From assembly GCA_001600555.1 (NCBI GenBank), contig BCKH01000001.1, positions 124,001 through 188,000 on the forward strand: DNA of 64,000 bases, in the 5' to 3' direction. Numbering within the stretch: position 1 is the stretch's first letter; every line of letters starts with the position of its first letter. The notes beneath the pieces are model-generated. The model was not told the origin of the DNA. It ran no database searches and saw only the letters and a program-made list of their open reading frames with translations. Positions 21,997-33,096 of this stretch are shown in pieces. This DNA is from Albophoma yamanashiensis. Taxonomy: Eukaryota; Ascomycota; Sordariomycetes; Hypocreales; Ophiocordycipitaceae. The position numbers were made by a program, and so were the translations under genes.

Positions 21997-22452
21997 CTAC
22001 GCCCTGACCTTTCTGCTAACATAAACCTCCGGTTTATCCCTTGGGAACCCAAACCGTTACACGAACCGAAAATGGCCCTGTGAGATCTAGTCTTGCTGTT
22101 TCACAAAATAATATCAGATGTGTCCAAAAACCCCACTGCTGTGCTCTACCATGTTATATAAACCTGTTTTGGCTAAACTAACTGCAACGTTTATGCTTTC
22201 CTCTCTCTTCTGTGAGCAGTACCTATTCTACAAATCTGCCAACCACTTGAATAACGTACAGTGTCACGCTAAGCAGTCGACGGGTCCATGTGCTGGCAAG
22301 TCCGCGACAGCCTGATCAACTGGCGGTTCGTGAGCCTATTGTTGACCCAATGATAAAAAAAAGGTGCCTGAAGAGCAGACAGGCTTCATAATCCCAGCTG
22401 TAAGTTCATTCCTGTTCTCAAACTGACGGGGTAGATTAGATCATGGGGTAAC
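21997..22452. other. Intergenic region downstream of the chitinase gene
   Basis: AT-richer DNA between the candidate LTR and the chitinase stop codon. No ORF with motifs; the right part is probably the chitinase 3' UTR. Confidence 0.45.
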
Positions 22453-25400
22453 TTACACTCTGTGACTGTACATTAACTCAAAGGTTGCTCTCGATCGCCT
22501 TACCATAGAGTCTAATGAGACGCGCATATAGCTCTTCCATTCATCTTGTAGCTTCACTGTTCCGCCATTTCTGGCGTACCAGCTGTCGAAGACGCCAAGA
22601 CGATCATATATCGCTTCGTACGTGCCGCAAAATGCATCCCATACCTCCTTGGTATTCAAATATGTAAAAACCATGCCTATAAATAAATGAATGATTAGTA
22701 AAACCAAATTTACACTTTAAGACTAGAAAAGCTCCTTTTTACACTTTTAGAGCTTTGTCGTCTTACTCACCCATTTCTTTGACAGCCTGAAGCTGATCGT
22801 CTGCGTCCATAGTGCGATAGACATCTTCTGCTGTTGGCTGGTTGCCAGAAAACATCTATGATATGTAACTTAGTTATGGACATAAAAGACGGCTGGAGTA
22901 ATGAAATTTCATACGCTGCCTTTCATTCTGTTAGGCCTTGCCAAAAAAATGGTCAGGCGATCCATGTGAGCCTGAGAGCCGAGCTCGGTCAACATGAGCT
23001 GGAGAAATCCGACCCTCTTATTGCCAAGGGTCCATGGAAATGAAGGGTCAGGGTTCTTGATGTATTTTGATATGTCAACGCAGGACATCTTTTGTACAGG
23101 GTTCGCTGGTGCTGGGTTCTGTTTGTTCACATGTCCCTCGTTGAGCCATAAGGTAAAAAAGTCGCTGATCAGTTGAGCTTCGAAAACATGCTCGGCTGTC
23201 AGAGTTGGTTAGCAGAAAGTGACGTAGCCGTGAAGTGACAGTTTCGAGGTGAAACGTACTTTGATATTTAGCCCGAGCGAATTGCCCAGGACCAATAGTT
23301 CTCTTGTCGGCGATTCTTAAATCAGTTACTGCCCAATCAGAGCAGCTAGCAGACGAGTTTCCCCAATACCGAGAAATTGAATCCCACTTCCCGTTTTGAA
23401 TTCCATCCCAGGGGTTCGCGGCCGCCGCAGGGAAGGCAGGATACTTGTACTGACCGCCAAGCGAGATTTTTGTGTCGTCGCAAACCGTCACATGCTTATA
23501 TGACATCGTCGCTACCCCAGGGGCACGCTCTTGGATCTCATGGTATTCGTCTTTGATCTCGCTGCTTGTGTGTTCTTTTTCTCCGAGAAGCAGGTCATCG
23601 TGGCCATGCGGCTCTCTCTTCTTTAAGTGAAAACCTCCCGGCCACATCCCATCATCAGGATTGCACCTACTGCACTCACCTATGTCCCTATAACCGTATT
23701 TGAGGTCCATGCAAGTGCAGCCGCAGCATCGAGCAGGTTTTTCGGAGTCGTCAGTTTCGCAAGACACGCATATGGAACATGGAATTTTTGGCTTCGAGTA
23801 GTCGAGACTTTTGCCATCGCCAACTCCGATATACTTGCTTGGGTCTATATCCATGCCTGGGGCATAATCCCAGCCGGGGATATATTGGCCGCTATCGCCT
23901 CGAGTAGAAATAAGATCTTCTTCGGTCGTCGCGCCCTCTGCATCAGTGATGCCCCTTTTGGTGCTGGTGTTTGTTGCGTCTATATAGCATAAACCTTCGC
24001 CCTGGGGTCCTTGCTGCTAGGGATCAACATTTCGATCAAATCAAGACAAAGATGCACCTACTCGATCATATACCAGATTAGCTGCTGCATCGTCTGTCCA
24101 TCCAAAGTTATTCCTAGCATTTGGTGACTATGTTAGTGTTGCCAAACAGCTTAGGATTGGATGTACCTCATCCTAGAAGCCTTACCCATTTTCAGCTGAC
24201 TGAAACACACCCGTTCTGACAAATGTATAAGTAAATGGTAAGAATGGCCACTCGTGTCGTCCCTGCTTACAAGGTATCATAGTCGCTACAGGATAGTCCT
24301 CGGTGCTCTGCGTCGCCCGGGAAAAAGCTGAACTCTGTCATCGTGTTGTACAGCAGTTCCATCTGCAACTGGTTAGAAAAAGCTTTGTCTATTGTTGACT
24401 GTACTTACATTCGCTGGGATATTTGACCAAGGGCTGTTGTAGGCTATGCCGTTGCGTTGGACTAGTTGCACGTTCAAGCCGAACGTAACCTCAGTTGCAA
24501 GGGCAATTCTGCCGCCTACACCAGCACTGCCGTAGAGAACATTGCTGCTCGGGATGGAAATCTTGTTCGGATTACGCAAGCCCGCTGTCGCGTTGGGGTT
24601 GGCATTATCTGGTGGGAAATATGCCGTGAACTTTCCCATATCGGAGACAATGCGCGTGTCCAGACGCCCGTTGAATTGAGCAGGACCGTTGTAGGGGTTG
24701 GAACGATCCGTTGAGTTGAAGGTACCGGCTAGTTCGTATGATACTTGATAGTATGGATTGAACTTGACTCTTGCAGGCATCCACCCATTCGCAACTTCTA
24801 TGGTATGACCGGAAAGGCGGACGGGCCGGCTGTTATATACAGCAGGATTGCCTCTGTGCGCTTTTTCGATGTCAATGGATGCAATGCCTCCAATACCGTA
24901 CGTCACGTCAGTCTCGCCTCTGACCTGCAGAAACCCAGTGGCCTGCTGCACTTTCATGACAGCGGGAGCGCCAGATGCCTATACCTTTGTGAGCATGCCT
25001 CGCCATAGCCAGTTTGTGAGATGAGAGACTTACGATCATAGAGAACCCGAATGACATCTTGGCATCGAGAGTGCCTTCAACGTAGGCCGCGAAGCCCTCG
25101 CTGTAGTCGTTTCCATTGACAGCACATTGCTTCGACTTGTCCCAGAAAATGGGTGCGCTTAAGTCCTCTTTAATGGTTAAAGCATCCGCTGGGCTGTACT
25201 CAATGTCTGATTTGAGGTATAGACTTCGCCAGTCCGTTGGTGTCGGCGCAAAAAACCTATCTTCCAGCTTGTGTAGATCACGAGACTGGATGCCCTCGGA
25301 GTTTACGATAGCATCCCAATAGCCTTTGGCATTAGAATAGTCCAGGCGGATGCTGGTGTTATTTGAATCTCTTCGCATGAGATCGATATTGAAATCAAAT

Positions 25401-27942
25401 GAGAAGTCATAGACTTTCGAAGTGGGATCTCTTTTTGCCACATCGCCAGGGACATGCTGATCTGTGTAACCATTAGTAACAGAGTGACACATCTTGAATA
25501 TATTTATACTGACCTTTTGAGATTTCCAGGGAGATCGCCCTGGCGAACGTATTCGCCGCGCACTGTAAAACCTCTCATCAGTGATTGACTCAGAACTTCA
25601 GCACTGAAACTCACGTTATCTGGCATTTCGACAAGAGTTCCCTCGATGCCCTGCTCCAGGACACGGAAGCACCCCTGCACGTCTTCGCTCAAGCAAATGA
25701 CTCTGGCTTTGTGAATCTTATCCACGGATACATCCTTTACATTTGGGGGGCAATCAAGGAACACAAATGGGTCAGGCTTGCCATCTCGTTTTCTTAACTG
25801 CGTAATGACATGCGAGTCGCCCGCAACGAGAAGAAAACCAAACCCGGACCCACTGGGGTTCATATTGCCTGAATCTGCATTGCCGCCAAAGGTGACTATA
25901 CCGTAATCGGGCACGGTGCCAGCTGGTGGAAGGTCTTCTTTAGGAAATAACTTGCTCAAGTCGGTAAGTCTGAAGGGTGTACCACGACGACCACTTGCAA
26001 CGCCTGAAACGGACGAGAGTGCGTCCAGATTATTATTGTCGAGGTCAATCGCCCATACCATCAAGCCAGCGAGACCCATTTTGTTAGCGTACTTGATCTT
26101 GGCCTGGATTGTGGCCGTATCATCAAAGCTTTGACTATTAGCATGATGCTCTCGAGTCTTTTTCAGATGCGGAAGGACTCACGATATCCAGCTATTGTTG
26201 CCGTAAACAAGGTATCTAGCTGCAGCCTCCTGGTCCAAGTATGCAGTGGCGCCTGTGCTATCCAAAATAGCCGTGATTTCTGTGTGTGTAAACTGTCAGA
26301 AACGCCACTGATGGGTACATATGGAAGGCCTCTTACCACGATAAGACAAAATACCTGCCGTGTTAGTGCAGGGCCCTGCAGCACCAGGGCCACTGAAAAC
26401 GCAGCCAGGCTTCCAGCATGACGCATCTTTCAGGGTAAAAGAGCGCCCGTAGAATCCTATCCCTAGCACAATGCTGGAAGGACTGACTCCAACACGCCAA
26501 AACTAAAAGCAGACCATGTCAATATTAACAAAAGATCAGCAAGAGGCTCTGTAATACTTACCAAGTTAAGTGCAAGGTCAATCTCGGTCAGGTTAGTGTG
26601 AGAGAGTATTTGGTTTCCAATTGGATTATTGCCGTCCCAGACTCCGTGAAGGTCATAGGACATAAGGTTGATCCAGTCAACATGCGCCTCCATGTTCTTA
26701 ATGTCGAAATGCCGAAGATACCAATAAGACGTCGGAGCCGTGAACGTAACAATGTATGCATGTCCACTCGCACGTATGGCCTCCCTCAATTCCTTGAGAA
26801 GAGCCGTATAATTGACTCCATCTTAATCAGAGCCACCGCGGTCTTCTGCTCCGGGGTACTCCCAGTCTAGAAGCTTGTCAGCCACGAGAACTATTGCTTG
26901 TTTCGAATTACAGCAGAGTCCAGCATCCACCCCACGGCCTGCCGCCAGCCGAAACCGGAGACAGCCGTTCGGGTAGGGGAAAAGGCCCATTGACGACGCG
27001 TATTGTTACAGCAGCTCAAATTGCCGAATACTCACCAAAATCTGAAGTACGTTAGCAATTTGGGAACATATCGGCTAAGCCACAGGACGGATGGAGCGAT
27101 TGCGACCTACCAACACCGTCATAGCCATACTCGGACAGGAACCCTAGGAGATTCTTGATAAACAAGGCTCTGTTCGCTTGACTAGAGACCATGGTTGGGA
27201 AAACGTTCTGCCATGTTCCTGGGTCGCTGAATGTCCAGCCACCTAGGGCGATGATGATTTTGAGATCTGGGTTCCGGGATTTAATATTGCCGATATTCCT
27301 ATACACATCTGAAGACAACCCGTCCATGTTTGTAATCCGGAATTCGTGGTTGATGTAACCGAAAGCAATGTTCAAATGCGTCAGCATGTTAACAGGAATT
27401 TCGCCGGGGCTCATTTTTCCACAGTCGTGCTGCGAATTCCACGCTTCCCAGTAGCCGACAACCCTCTTCTGAACGTCCGAGGAGGGAGCTGACGGCTTAG
27501 GTTGATTACAATTAGATTGGCATCCCGTGCCGCAAAACTCGGCAGTAGTACCGCAGAAGCCATACTGGGAGCAGCACACGTTGAGAGGGCAGGAGTGTCC
27601 TGGTGCAGCAGCAAGCTCACCACACTCGGCAGTTGCATTGCAATTAGATTGACAGCCCATTCCACAGTACTTGGGACCGTATCCGCACCAGCCACTATCA
27701 CCACAGCAGGCACCATTGTAACATGGCTTATCTGGGCCGCAGGAGTAGTCTCCCTGTCCCGCTTTCGCTGCTGTTGCCAGTGCCAGTGAGTTGTCTCTGA
27801 GACCAACGTCCTTTGCAGATTTATCAACAAACTCGGGGACCCTCACTATGGTTCCGAACGCATGGGATATATTGAAAACAAGTAATATGCAGCAAGAAAG
27901 GAGTGTGAAGCGAAACCAAAAAGAATGCACTGGGAAGGCCAT
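22453..27942 (-). CDS. Subgroup-C GH18 chitinase (killer-toxin-like), with in-frame stop
   Basis: Large secreted chitinase. Sixteen exons, in gene order: 27942-27111, 27041-27036, 26866-26562, 26502-26337, 26279-26183, 26134-25615, 25562-25514, 25461-25034, 24978-24409, 24362-24271, 24215-24186, 24113-24062, 24001-23260, 23195-22915, 22855-22771 and 22676-22453. Phases agree throughout, giving 1492 codons. A signal peptide (about 1-29) is followed by two CBM18-like Cys-rich motifs (about 65-145) and the GH18 barrel with catalytic DxxDxDxE (D275, D278, D280, E282), partly coded by the 6-nt exon. YGRSF and MVWAIDLDN (the late barrel Trp) follow, then the long C-terminal region shared with yeast killer-toxin-like chitinases. 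Codon 294 (26823-26825) is TAA in frame, so the gene is either disabled or misread there. It is divergent to a multi-LysM gene, the usual pairing for this subgroup. Confidence 0.85.
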
Positions 27943-28977
27943 GGTGCTGGCGTGAGCATGTATCGTATAAATGCAACTGGATGTAGGTTAAAACTTGTGT
28001 GAAGAGAGGATAGATCAAAACAGAGAGAAGTAGACCATAAAGGGGGCTATTTTTCAACGTATATTTTTCGTCCTGAACAATATGCATGATTTGCTCTTTA
28101 CGTGAAATGCCTGCCACGTGAGACCGCTCAAAATCATATCATCCTCGGCCTCGGCTGGAACGGCATTCCTCATCCAACATTGACCAACCCGATCGACGCA
28201 GGTCAACTACTAGTGGGTTTACGCAGGTACATGGATTGATACACCCGATGATCGCGGTGTTGGCTGAATAGGGCATCGTGTAACATCTGTCGGGCTGATC
28301 TGCTGCCAAAGAAACAGGTTTGGAAACCTTAGGAAACGGCAAGTCTTTCGGCACGGAAATTGTCTCGGCCAGTTCCGCTCCGAAATAGTGTAAGTATCCC
28401 TGTCGCTGCATATTTTAAAACAACCTAACGACCGGCAATATACGTCCTGTTGGTTGATCTCGTACAGAACCTTGTCTGATCAACTGCTATGCGTGACCAG
28501 ATGCTCCTCTCACCAACCTGGGACCCTTGCAACTGCAGATATATGATGCGCAACCTCCAAACTGATCGTCGCTGCGGCCCGTGATATCATGCGTAGGTTG
28601 ATCGGCTATGAACGAATATGGCAAGTCGTAACTATGCAGCCGGTACGAAGTACGGTACACGTCTTTTTGTTTGCGCAATGAGCGTAATTTCTGTTCCGCG
28701 GCTATTGGAGTCGGGAAGACTTGCGTCATCACGGACGTTCCTGGGCATGGCCGGAGGAAATGAGCCTTGACAGTTCACCGGGGTGCCATAGTTGCGGATT
28801 TGGACACGAGTCAGCCCCTTTCTACTTTCCGCAACCCGAGTATTGGTTCATCCATGGTCGCTTGCGCGGAAGTGCAGTGCCCTTGACATCAGAAGAGTGC
28901 TGCATGCGTTCCCACGTTCCTTCTTGCTTGTAGTCTCCCTTAGCTCTTCATCTTTCTTGTTCAGGACTCACTACAAG
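27943..28977. promoter_or_regulatory. Shared divergent promoter of chitinase and LysM genes
   Basis: A 1.03-kb intergenic region between head-to-head partners. A pyrimidine-rich leader precedes the LysM start (28918-28965). A minus-strand ORF of 90 codons (28139-28411) with a few Cys is present but has no signal peptide or known motif. No regulator site recognised. Confidence 0.5.
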
Positions 28978-31008
28978 ATGTCCGTGACTATGAATTGTCT
29001 GGGCCAAGTCCTCTTGTTCTTCACCGCTGCGCAGGCAGCATCCTTCAATGTCTCAGCTCTGTCCAGCCAGTCTATAAGCTGTACTCTCTACACTGTTGGT
29101 GCCGGTGACACATGCGAAAGTATCTACAGAGCTACAAATGCTACCTACGCACAGCTCATCTCTTGGAACCCGACACTCGACCCATTCTGCTCGTATGTTT
29201 GACGAGACTCGCAACGTGTTGTTAATTATCATAGCTAATATTCTGGATAAAAGGAATCTCGGGAACTTCACAAATGGCATTTGTATTAGCAATCCGCTTG
29301 GCGACTATGCTATTCCTACAAACACTCAAGGCGCAACGACTATCGTGTCGACGGTCGCGTGAGTGCCAGCCTGCTAAGCACGGAAGCTCGTACTAATGTT
29401 ACCAGCCCTGCGCCGACACCAGTACCAGACAAGACGAACCAGTATTGCGGAAGCTACCATTTAGTTCAAGCAGGGGAGGATTGCGGTACCTTAACCACCA
29501 AATTTGGAGTTACACTGAAGAATTTGTGAGTGTCTTGCACCCGAATAATGCGAGTCCTTCCATCGCCCAATTCCTAACTTGGCCACTCAGTCTCTTCTTG
29601 AACCCTGAAGTATGGCCGAACTGTACCAATCTCATGGCGCAATATCACTACTGCGTGGAGCGTGGAGCCTGTTGGGTATATTTCGACATATCCAGGTTAT
29701 GATGGCGCGACCGCAACGCGGCCGCCGTTTAACCAGACCGCTGCTACGGCGCTACCAAATATTGGTAATATATTGGGGAATTACACGTTGAGAATGCCCG
29801 TCATTCCTGTCGCCAACCTGACGCGCAAAGACTGCTACTTGTAAGAGCATATTATGTTGCAGCTATTTTAGCTCTGGCTAACTCATTTCGAAGGTACTCC
29901 TGAGCCGAGGATACGACAGATAACCCACTTGCAGACTGCTGGAGTCTGGCCATGGTGTATGGTATTACCCCTCAGGTATGTCATCTGGACGAGGACTTGG
30001 AGTCTCATTCTATCCAGCTATTTCTTTGCCAAAAGCTAACAAGCAAAGGAATTCATTCTTTGGAATCCATCACTGGATGAGCAGCCGACAGTTAGTGGCT
30101 CTGTTGCTCCAACCTCGACGGCGAACAATCAGTACGCATATCCGTGCACCTTGTCGCAGAGCTTTTCTTACTGCGTGCTTCTAGCTTCTCCAACGCCCGG
30201 TAAGTCTAAAACCAGCTGCCATTGCTGGCAAAGTCTCGCGCTAATACGTAGCTGAATAGACCCCAAGCCTACCATTGTTCCTCCGAGTCCTCGTGCAGCA
30301 GGCGAGATAGCTAACTGTACCTCTTGGTACGCGCCGAAGTCGTTCGATACCTGTGAAGGCATCCTTATATTATATCAACTGACGATAAAAGACTTCTTCG
30401 CCATGAATCCGACAGTCTTGAGCGATTGCACGGGAATGGCACTCGGTACTTACTACTGCATATCGACTATGCCTGACGGCGGTCCTCCCGCTGGCGCGGA
30501 CGATAATTATCCTACCACAACCACGGACACGACTACGACCACCTCAAAGATTACGACAGGTGTCGTAACTCCCACGCCCACACAAAGCGGAATGGTAGAC
30601 CATTGCGTAACATTTTATCAAGTTCAGCCTGGCGATGGTTGCTGGAATATTGTTCACACGAAAGGCATCGATCTGAGCCTATTTTATGCGTGGAACCCGG
30701 CTGTCAAGATTGACTGCTCGGGATTGCAAGCTTATGTTTACGTTTGCGTGGGCATTGCGGCCACCGGAACCACAGCCGTTCCCACTACCACAACTACCAA
30801 CGGCGGCGTTGTCACGCCCACTCCTACGCAAAGCGGCATGGTGAACCACTGTACTAGTTTTTACAAGGTTAAGTCTGGCGATGGTTGCTATAACATTGCC
30901 CACGATAAGGGCATCTCTTTAGACAATTTCTATGCGTGGAATCCCGCTGTCAAGAATGACTGCTCAGGGCTGCAAGCAGACGAGTATGTCTGCATCGGCA
31001 TTGCATAG
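28978..31008 (+). pseudogene. Multi-LysM chitin-binding protein, disrupted
   Basis: Secreted protein with about six LysM domains (two near-identical at the C-terminus, one degenerate), the kind that binds chitin oligomers. Exons: 28978-29192, 29254-29358, 29406-29525, 29591-29840, 29894-29975, 30049-30199 and 30260-31008. All introns are 47-73 nt with GT-AG ends. A signal peptide spans about residues 1-21. LysM hallmarks are YxVxxGDxC and WNP motifs followed by paired Cys. Two lesions are seen. GTGGAGC occurs twice in tandem at 29655-29668, and the extra 7 bp shift the frame within the second LysM. In the original frame a TGA falls at 29901-29903. Without the duplication exon 4 would have exactly the right phase, so the insertion looks recent. 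Divergent partner of the chitinase. Confidence 0.78.
30568..31005 (+). repeat. Tandemly duplicated LysM-coding units
   Basis: Two units with a 246-bp period (start points 30568 and 30814) each encode a Thr/Pro linker and one LysM. They share stretches such as GGCGATGGTTGCT and TATGCGTGGAA, and FYAWNPAVK with the DCSGLQA segment at the protein level. They form the last two LysM domains. Confidence 0.85.
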
Positions 31009-31449
31009 GTTGCATGAGACATGGCTACGTGGGTGGGGACGATAGTTGAGGATTGGCTATTAAATTATACGGACGCCTGCTCCCGGGTTTCACATTAACC
31101 TGGAAAAGAATCATGAAATCCAGCTCCATATCGAATGTCCCATGTCTTTGATGTATATTTTTTTCTTCTTCTGGAAGTAACATTCTGTCACATGTAAATA
31201 TCCACGTATGCATGTGGTACTACTACTAGCTGTGCTTGCTAGAGAATGCGTATTGCTTCTCGTACCCCTTCTGGCTAACGTGATATGTTCATTTCGTACG
31301 CTTATCTGTAAAACGCTTTCCAGCGCATCGAAATATGTAACTTCGAAGCTTTTCTTAAGAGTAAGTAATACGGCTAGAAATAGAGAGATGAATTGTTAAA
31401 GGGATATTTTGACCTCGATGTCTAATCCGCAAGATTCCAACTTCTAATT
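31009..31449. other. Convergent intergenic region, AT-rich
   Basis: Between the 3' ends of the LysM and F-box genes. Low GC, probably both 3' UTRs. No gene seen. Confidence 0.5.
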
Positions 31450-33096
31450 CTATCCATGATAGTACCCCAGCCGTAGCATTTCTGTATATGATTCATTGGG
31501 TCGCTCATGAGCCGTGTCAAACTCGTCCCGAACAACCCCCACGCCCATTAAGACCTCATTCGGCCCCCATACGTCATCGAATAGTTTTGGACCATCGCCG
31601 TAAAGAAATTCGTTTACCTCCTTGGTGATCCAAATAGCACGCCCAGCCATAGGCGACAACATTCTATCCAGCGCGATACGGACGCTCGGCCTCTCACCCA
31701 CAGCCCGCTTGTGCCAGCCTAGCGTTTGGCGCATATCGTCTATCAAGTCCCTGTAACACCCGCTATTATCTAAGAACCGGAGGAAACTTAGCTCTACCGA
31801 CCGTAGCGTCACCGGCAATGCAGCAAGAAGAGCAAGTAGATCGGCCTGCTGGACAAGAAACCTCGAGAGCCCAAAATGTCGTAGGTTAGGCCACTTATCG
31901 ATAGGAAATATGGAGCGTAACGGGATGAAGCACTCCATACTGCTACCGCCATCAGGATCCTGCGTATTAAAATCATTATTTAGATCCACGTCGGTTCTGA
32001 GGCTAACGTGCTCGAGCTCGGTAGCAGCGCCCAGCGCACGTCCTAGATCACCGCTTCGAAGAGATCGCCAGTTTTGATATTCGATTCCCATAACCATAAG
32101 CGCAAGGTCAACACGGCGGAAGCCAGGCTGTTGGAGAATAGTAAGTAGATTATCGTATTCTTCACAAGGCTGGTCGAATATATGACAATTTAAGCCAGTA
32201 TTAAGTTGGTGGACGTCGATAATGAACTCCAGGATACGGTATTGATCCTGGTATCGTATTTTCTGCGCAAGTAGATGCGTGACGAGTCTAAAGCCACGCC
32301 ACTTCTCCTTCTCTGCTTCGACTTCTTCGCCACTGGTTCCAGCTTCCTCGACCCACGGGGACGGCCAAGGAAGCGGTTCATAGTCCCCGGCCGCCGGCCA
32401 GCCCCGGGGAATCGGATAGTTGAAGCCATACGGGAAGGCGCGAATCATAGGCGTCTCATATAGCGGACAAAATGTAAAGCCATGTGCCGCTGGAGAGATA
32501 GTAACTCTCCTTAGTGAAGGGAATCGCTGTAAACCATACTCGAAAGCGTTAATATCGGCGCCGGACGATATTATATGCCTCTGTTGCTGGAGTAATTCTT
32601 GGTAGTATGCCCATGACTCTCTGACTGGTAATTGAGCGGCGACCTCTTTTGCCCGTGCCTCATGATCGGGGCTGTTTATATCTGAACCCTTGCGCCCCTT
32701 TAGAACCTCTATGTTCTCTTTGCACGCTTTGCTATACCACAAGGGGCAGTCTCCTACGTAATTGTCCGGGTCAATCCCATAATAGACCTCTGCGTCTTCA
32801 TCTTCAATGGACTCAACCAGGCGCGCGTCGTCCCAGATAATCTCGACGATTTTCTTACGAAACGAGTCGTGGTCCGCGATAGCGCGAAACACGTCAACAT
32901 TACGCGGATTGGCGGATATGAAGACCCTATCGAGGCGCAGATGGGCTGTGTCGCGGATAGCTGAGCATGTTAACCGTAAATTTTTAATATCTCGGTTAGG
33001 TAGAAGGGACCAGATAGAAAAAAGAAGCTCCTTAGGGAGTCGAATGAGGTCGCTTTGGCCTGCCACCAATGATAATGTGTTGGATAGCCGGGACAT
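31450..33096 (-). CDS. F-box domain protein
   Basis: Single-exon 548-aa protein starting at the ATG at 33096. The F-box is near the N-terminus (about residues 17-55: LIRLPKELLFSIWSLLPNRDIKNLRLTC), which binds Skp1 in SCF ubiquitin ligases. The rest has scattered Leu-rich stretches (about 330-440, with the spacing of LRR-like helices) and Trp-rich segments, typical of fungal F-box proteins of unknown target. It lacks ankyrin, WD or kelch repeats. Codon use is more AT-rich than in nearby housekeeping-type genes, as for many rapidly evolving fungal F-box paralogues. The function is inferred only from the domain. Confidence 0.85.
   Translation of the reverse strand: MSRLSNTLSLVAGQSDLIRLPKELLFSIWSLLPNRDIKNLRLTCSAIRDTAHLRLDRVFISANPRNVDVFRAIADHDSFRKKIVEIIWDDARLVESIEDEDAEVYYGIDPDNYVGDCPLWYSKACKENIEVLKGRKGSDINSPDHEARAKEVAAQLPVRESWAYYQELLQQQRHIISSGADINAFEYGLQRFPSLRRVTISPAAHGFTFCPLYETPMIRAFPYGFNYPIPRGWPAAGDYEPLPWPSPWVEEAGTSGEEVEAEKEKWRGFRLVTHLLAQKIRYQDQYRILEFIIDVHQLNTGLNCHIFDQPCEEYDNLLTILQQPGFRRVDLALMVMGIEYQNWRSLRSGDLGRALGAATELEHVSLRTDVDLNNDFNTQDPDGGSSMECFIPLRSIFPIDKWPNLRHFGLSRFLVQQADLLALLAALPVTLRSVELSFLRFLDNSGCYRDLIDDMRQTLGWHKRAVGERPSVRIALDRMLSPMAGRAIWITKEVNEFLYGDGPKLFDDVWGPNEVLMGVGVVRDEFDTAHERPNESYTEMLRLGYYHG

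Noticed and set aside
28139..28411. Small ORF with several Cys in the chitinase/LysM promoter, considered as an effector
   Set aside because: No signal peptide, no splice support and no family resemblance.
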